DNA of 64,000 bases, taken from assembly GCA_030424865.1 (NCBI GenBank), contig JAUHVR010000017.1:57019-121018 (forward strand). The letters are read 5' to 3'. Below, in pieces: positions 63,247 to 64,000 of this stretch. This stretch comes from Alphaproteobacteria bacterium. Lineage in GTDB: Bacteria > Pseudomonadota > Alphaproteobacteria > Rhodobacterales > Rhodobacteraceae. A program made the position numbers and the translations under genes. Numbering within the stretch: the stretch's first letter is position 1; each line of letters opens with the position of its first letter. The notes beneath the pieces were generated by a model. The model did not search any database. It was given only the letters and a program-made list of their open reading frames with translations, and was not told the DNA's origin.

Positions 63247-63254
63247 TTAACCAT
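63247..63254 (+). promoter_or_regulatory. CtrA half-site upstream of ctrA
   Basis: TTAACCAT, the form of CtrA half-site in Caulobacter, 21 bp before the ctrA ATG. No full TTAA-N7-TTAA was found in the gap. Possible autoregulation. Confidence 0.4.
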
Positions 63255-63274
63255 ATTGGAAATGGAGGCGAATT

Positions 63275-63901
63275 ATGCGCGTGCTGCTGGTCGAGGATGA
63301 CCCAACGACGTCGAAAAGCATCGAGATGATGCTGACGAATGCAAATCTGAACGTCTATGCGACTGATATGGGGGAAGAGGGCATAGACCTGGCAAAGCTT
63401 TACGATTACGACCTGATTTTGCTGGATCTCCACCTTCCGGACATGAACGGATACGAGGTTCTGCGCAAGTTGCGTATGGCCCGGATCGACACGCCGACCC
63501 TGATCCTGTCAGGGTTCGACGACACCGAAAGCAAGCTCAAGGGGTTCGGGTTCGGCGCGGATGATTACCTGACCAAACCGTTCCATAGGGAAGAATTGGT
63601 CGCCCGGATCCATGCAATCATTCGGCGATCCAAGGGGCATTCGCAATCCGTGATAAATACGGGTCGTGTTTCCGTCAACCTGGATGCCAAGACTGTCGAG
63701 GTTGGGGGTAAATCCGTGCATCTGACGGGCAAGGAATACCAGATGCTGGAATTGCTCTCTCTGCGCAAGGGTACCACCCTTACAAAAGAAATGTTTCTAA
63801 ATCACCTTTACGGTGGCATGGATGAGCCTGAATTGAAGATCATCGATGTATTTATTTGCAAATTGCGCAAGAAGCTTAGGGTCAGGATTCATAACCAGTA
63901 G
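63275..63901 (+). pseudogene. ctrA: Cell-cycle/motility regulator CtrA, 3' end replaced by IS5-type element
   Basis: OmpR-type response regulator matching CtrA almost exactly: receiver with Asp in [15 protein letters not shown], linker, then winged HTH through the recognition helix [12 protein letters not shown]. Native codons stop at about residue 201; seven IS-derived codons (R-V-R-I-H-N-Q) and a stop follow. About 35 residues, the C-terminal wing (normally ending YIETVWGRGYVLRDP-like), are lost. The receiver is complete, so a protein may be made, but DNA binding is expected to be impaired. Confidence 0.9.
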
Positions 63902-64000
63902 ATGACGGTTGCCGCGAGAGCGATGGCTGAGAGAAAGACCTTTGGACAGCGGTCATAGCGGGTTGCCACGCGCCTCCAGTCCTTGAGGCGCCCGAACATG
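63879..64000 (-). mobile_element. IS5-family insertion sequence, one end (continues beyond window)
   Basis: Element end beginning GGGTCAGGATTCATAACC directly after CTTA in ctrA, as expected for IS5-type elements that target YTAR/TA-like sites. The rest, with the other inverted repeat, is outside the window. Confidence 0.85.
63889..64000 (-). CDS. IS5-family transposase, C-terminal end (partial)
   Basis: The last 36 residues of an IS5-type DDE transposase: [20 protein letters not shown] then [16 protein letters not shown] and stop. The motif RLKDWRRxATRYDR with the C-terminal [10 protein letters not shown] is typical of this family; the catalytic Glu would lie just beyond the window edge. Its stop is inside the element's terminal repeat region. 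Confidence 0.88.
   Translation of the reverse strand, partial: MFGRLKDWRRVATRYDRCPKVFLSAIALAATVIYWL

Overview
The window reads as chromosomal DNA of an alphaproteobacterium of the family Rhodobacteraceae, Roseobacter type. The evidence is the gene content: a SciP (DUF1153)-CtrA pair, an ATP synthase zeta inhibitor (DUF1476), a split cobalamin methionine synthase, a pca operon with a divergent PcaQ, sulfolactate sulfo-lyase genes, high-GC codon usage, and intergenic hairpin repeats carrying an ATATTT...CAAGAAGAA motif. It is mostly a mosaic of short operons. No CRISPR array, prophage or conjugative region was seen, and the only mobile element is an IS5-type element entering at the right edge.

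Layout. 0-2.5 kb: the end of a fused dihydroxyacetone kinase and a LacI regulator. 2.5-7.4 kb: protocatechuate operon pcaC-H-G-BKACE-B with divergent pcaQ; pcaD is missing and a beta-keto acid cleavage enzyme sits in the operon. 7.4-10.7 kb: HutC-type GntR regulator and suyA-suyB-comC for sulfolactate desulfonation. 10.7-22 kb: housekeeping genes (bpt, RDD and DUF2852 membrane proteins, a YbaK deacylase, glnE, edd-eda, an RNA methyltransferase plus PIN protein, an M48 protease). 21.5-25.6 kb: DUF1638, a corrinoid protein, a radical SAM protein and a homocysteine methyltransferase (split MetH), followed by five tandem hairpins and the ATPase zeta gene. 26-28 kb: purC-purS-(small ORF)-purQ. 28-31 kb: DctB and an unusual DctD without GAFTGA. 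31.4-33.6 kb: arginase, DsbB, YqaA, tRNA-Leu.

33.7-42.8 kb is a sugar-acid catabolism region in decay. An FAH-family dehydratase, an FAD-linked oxidase, a zinc alcohol dehydrogenase, a FadR-type regulator, an NAD-dependent epimerase/dehydratase-type SDR and a ketoglutaric semialdehyde dehydrogenase look intact. Interspersed are remnants of an ABC transporter ATPase, an enolase-superfamily dehydratase, a second FadR-type regulator and an SDR. The last two steps of an oxidative pentose (Weimberg-like) route therefore survive while upstream steps and uptake are broken or absent here.

42.8-54.5 kb: glutathionyl-hydroquinone reductase and DoxX with a divergent LysR; then envelope polysaccharide genes (hybrid histidine kinase, galU, a WecG/sugar-transferase fusion, a LuxR-type response regulator, two GT2 enzymes, a membrane LytTR regulator). 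54.7-62.8 kb: pirin, two identical tRNA-Asp genes, a Tat-exported DUF882 protein, an L,D-transpeptidase, lpxD-ACP-KAS, mnmA. 62.9-64 kb: sciP followed by ctrA, whose last ~35 codons are replaced by the IS5-type element.

Most notable for follow-up: the IS-truncated ctrA; the array of five different near-perfect hairpins at 25473-25590; the gene-decay patchwork at 39-42.7 kb together with a 19-bp GntR-like site found twice; DctD without GAFTGA; a coupled small ORF in the pur operon; and BKACE inside the pca operon.
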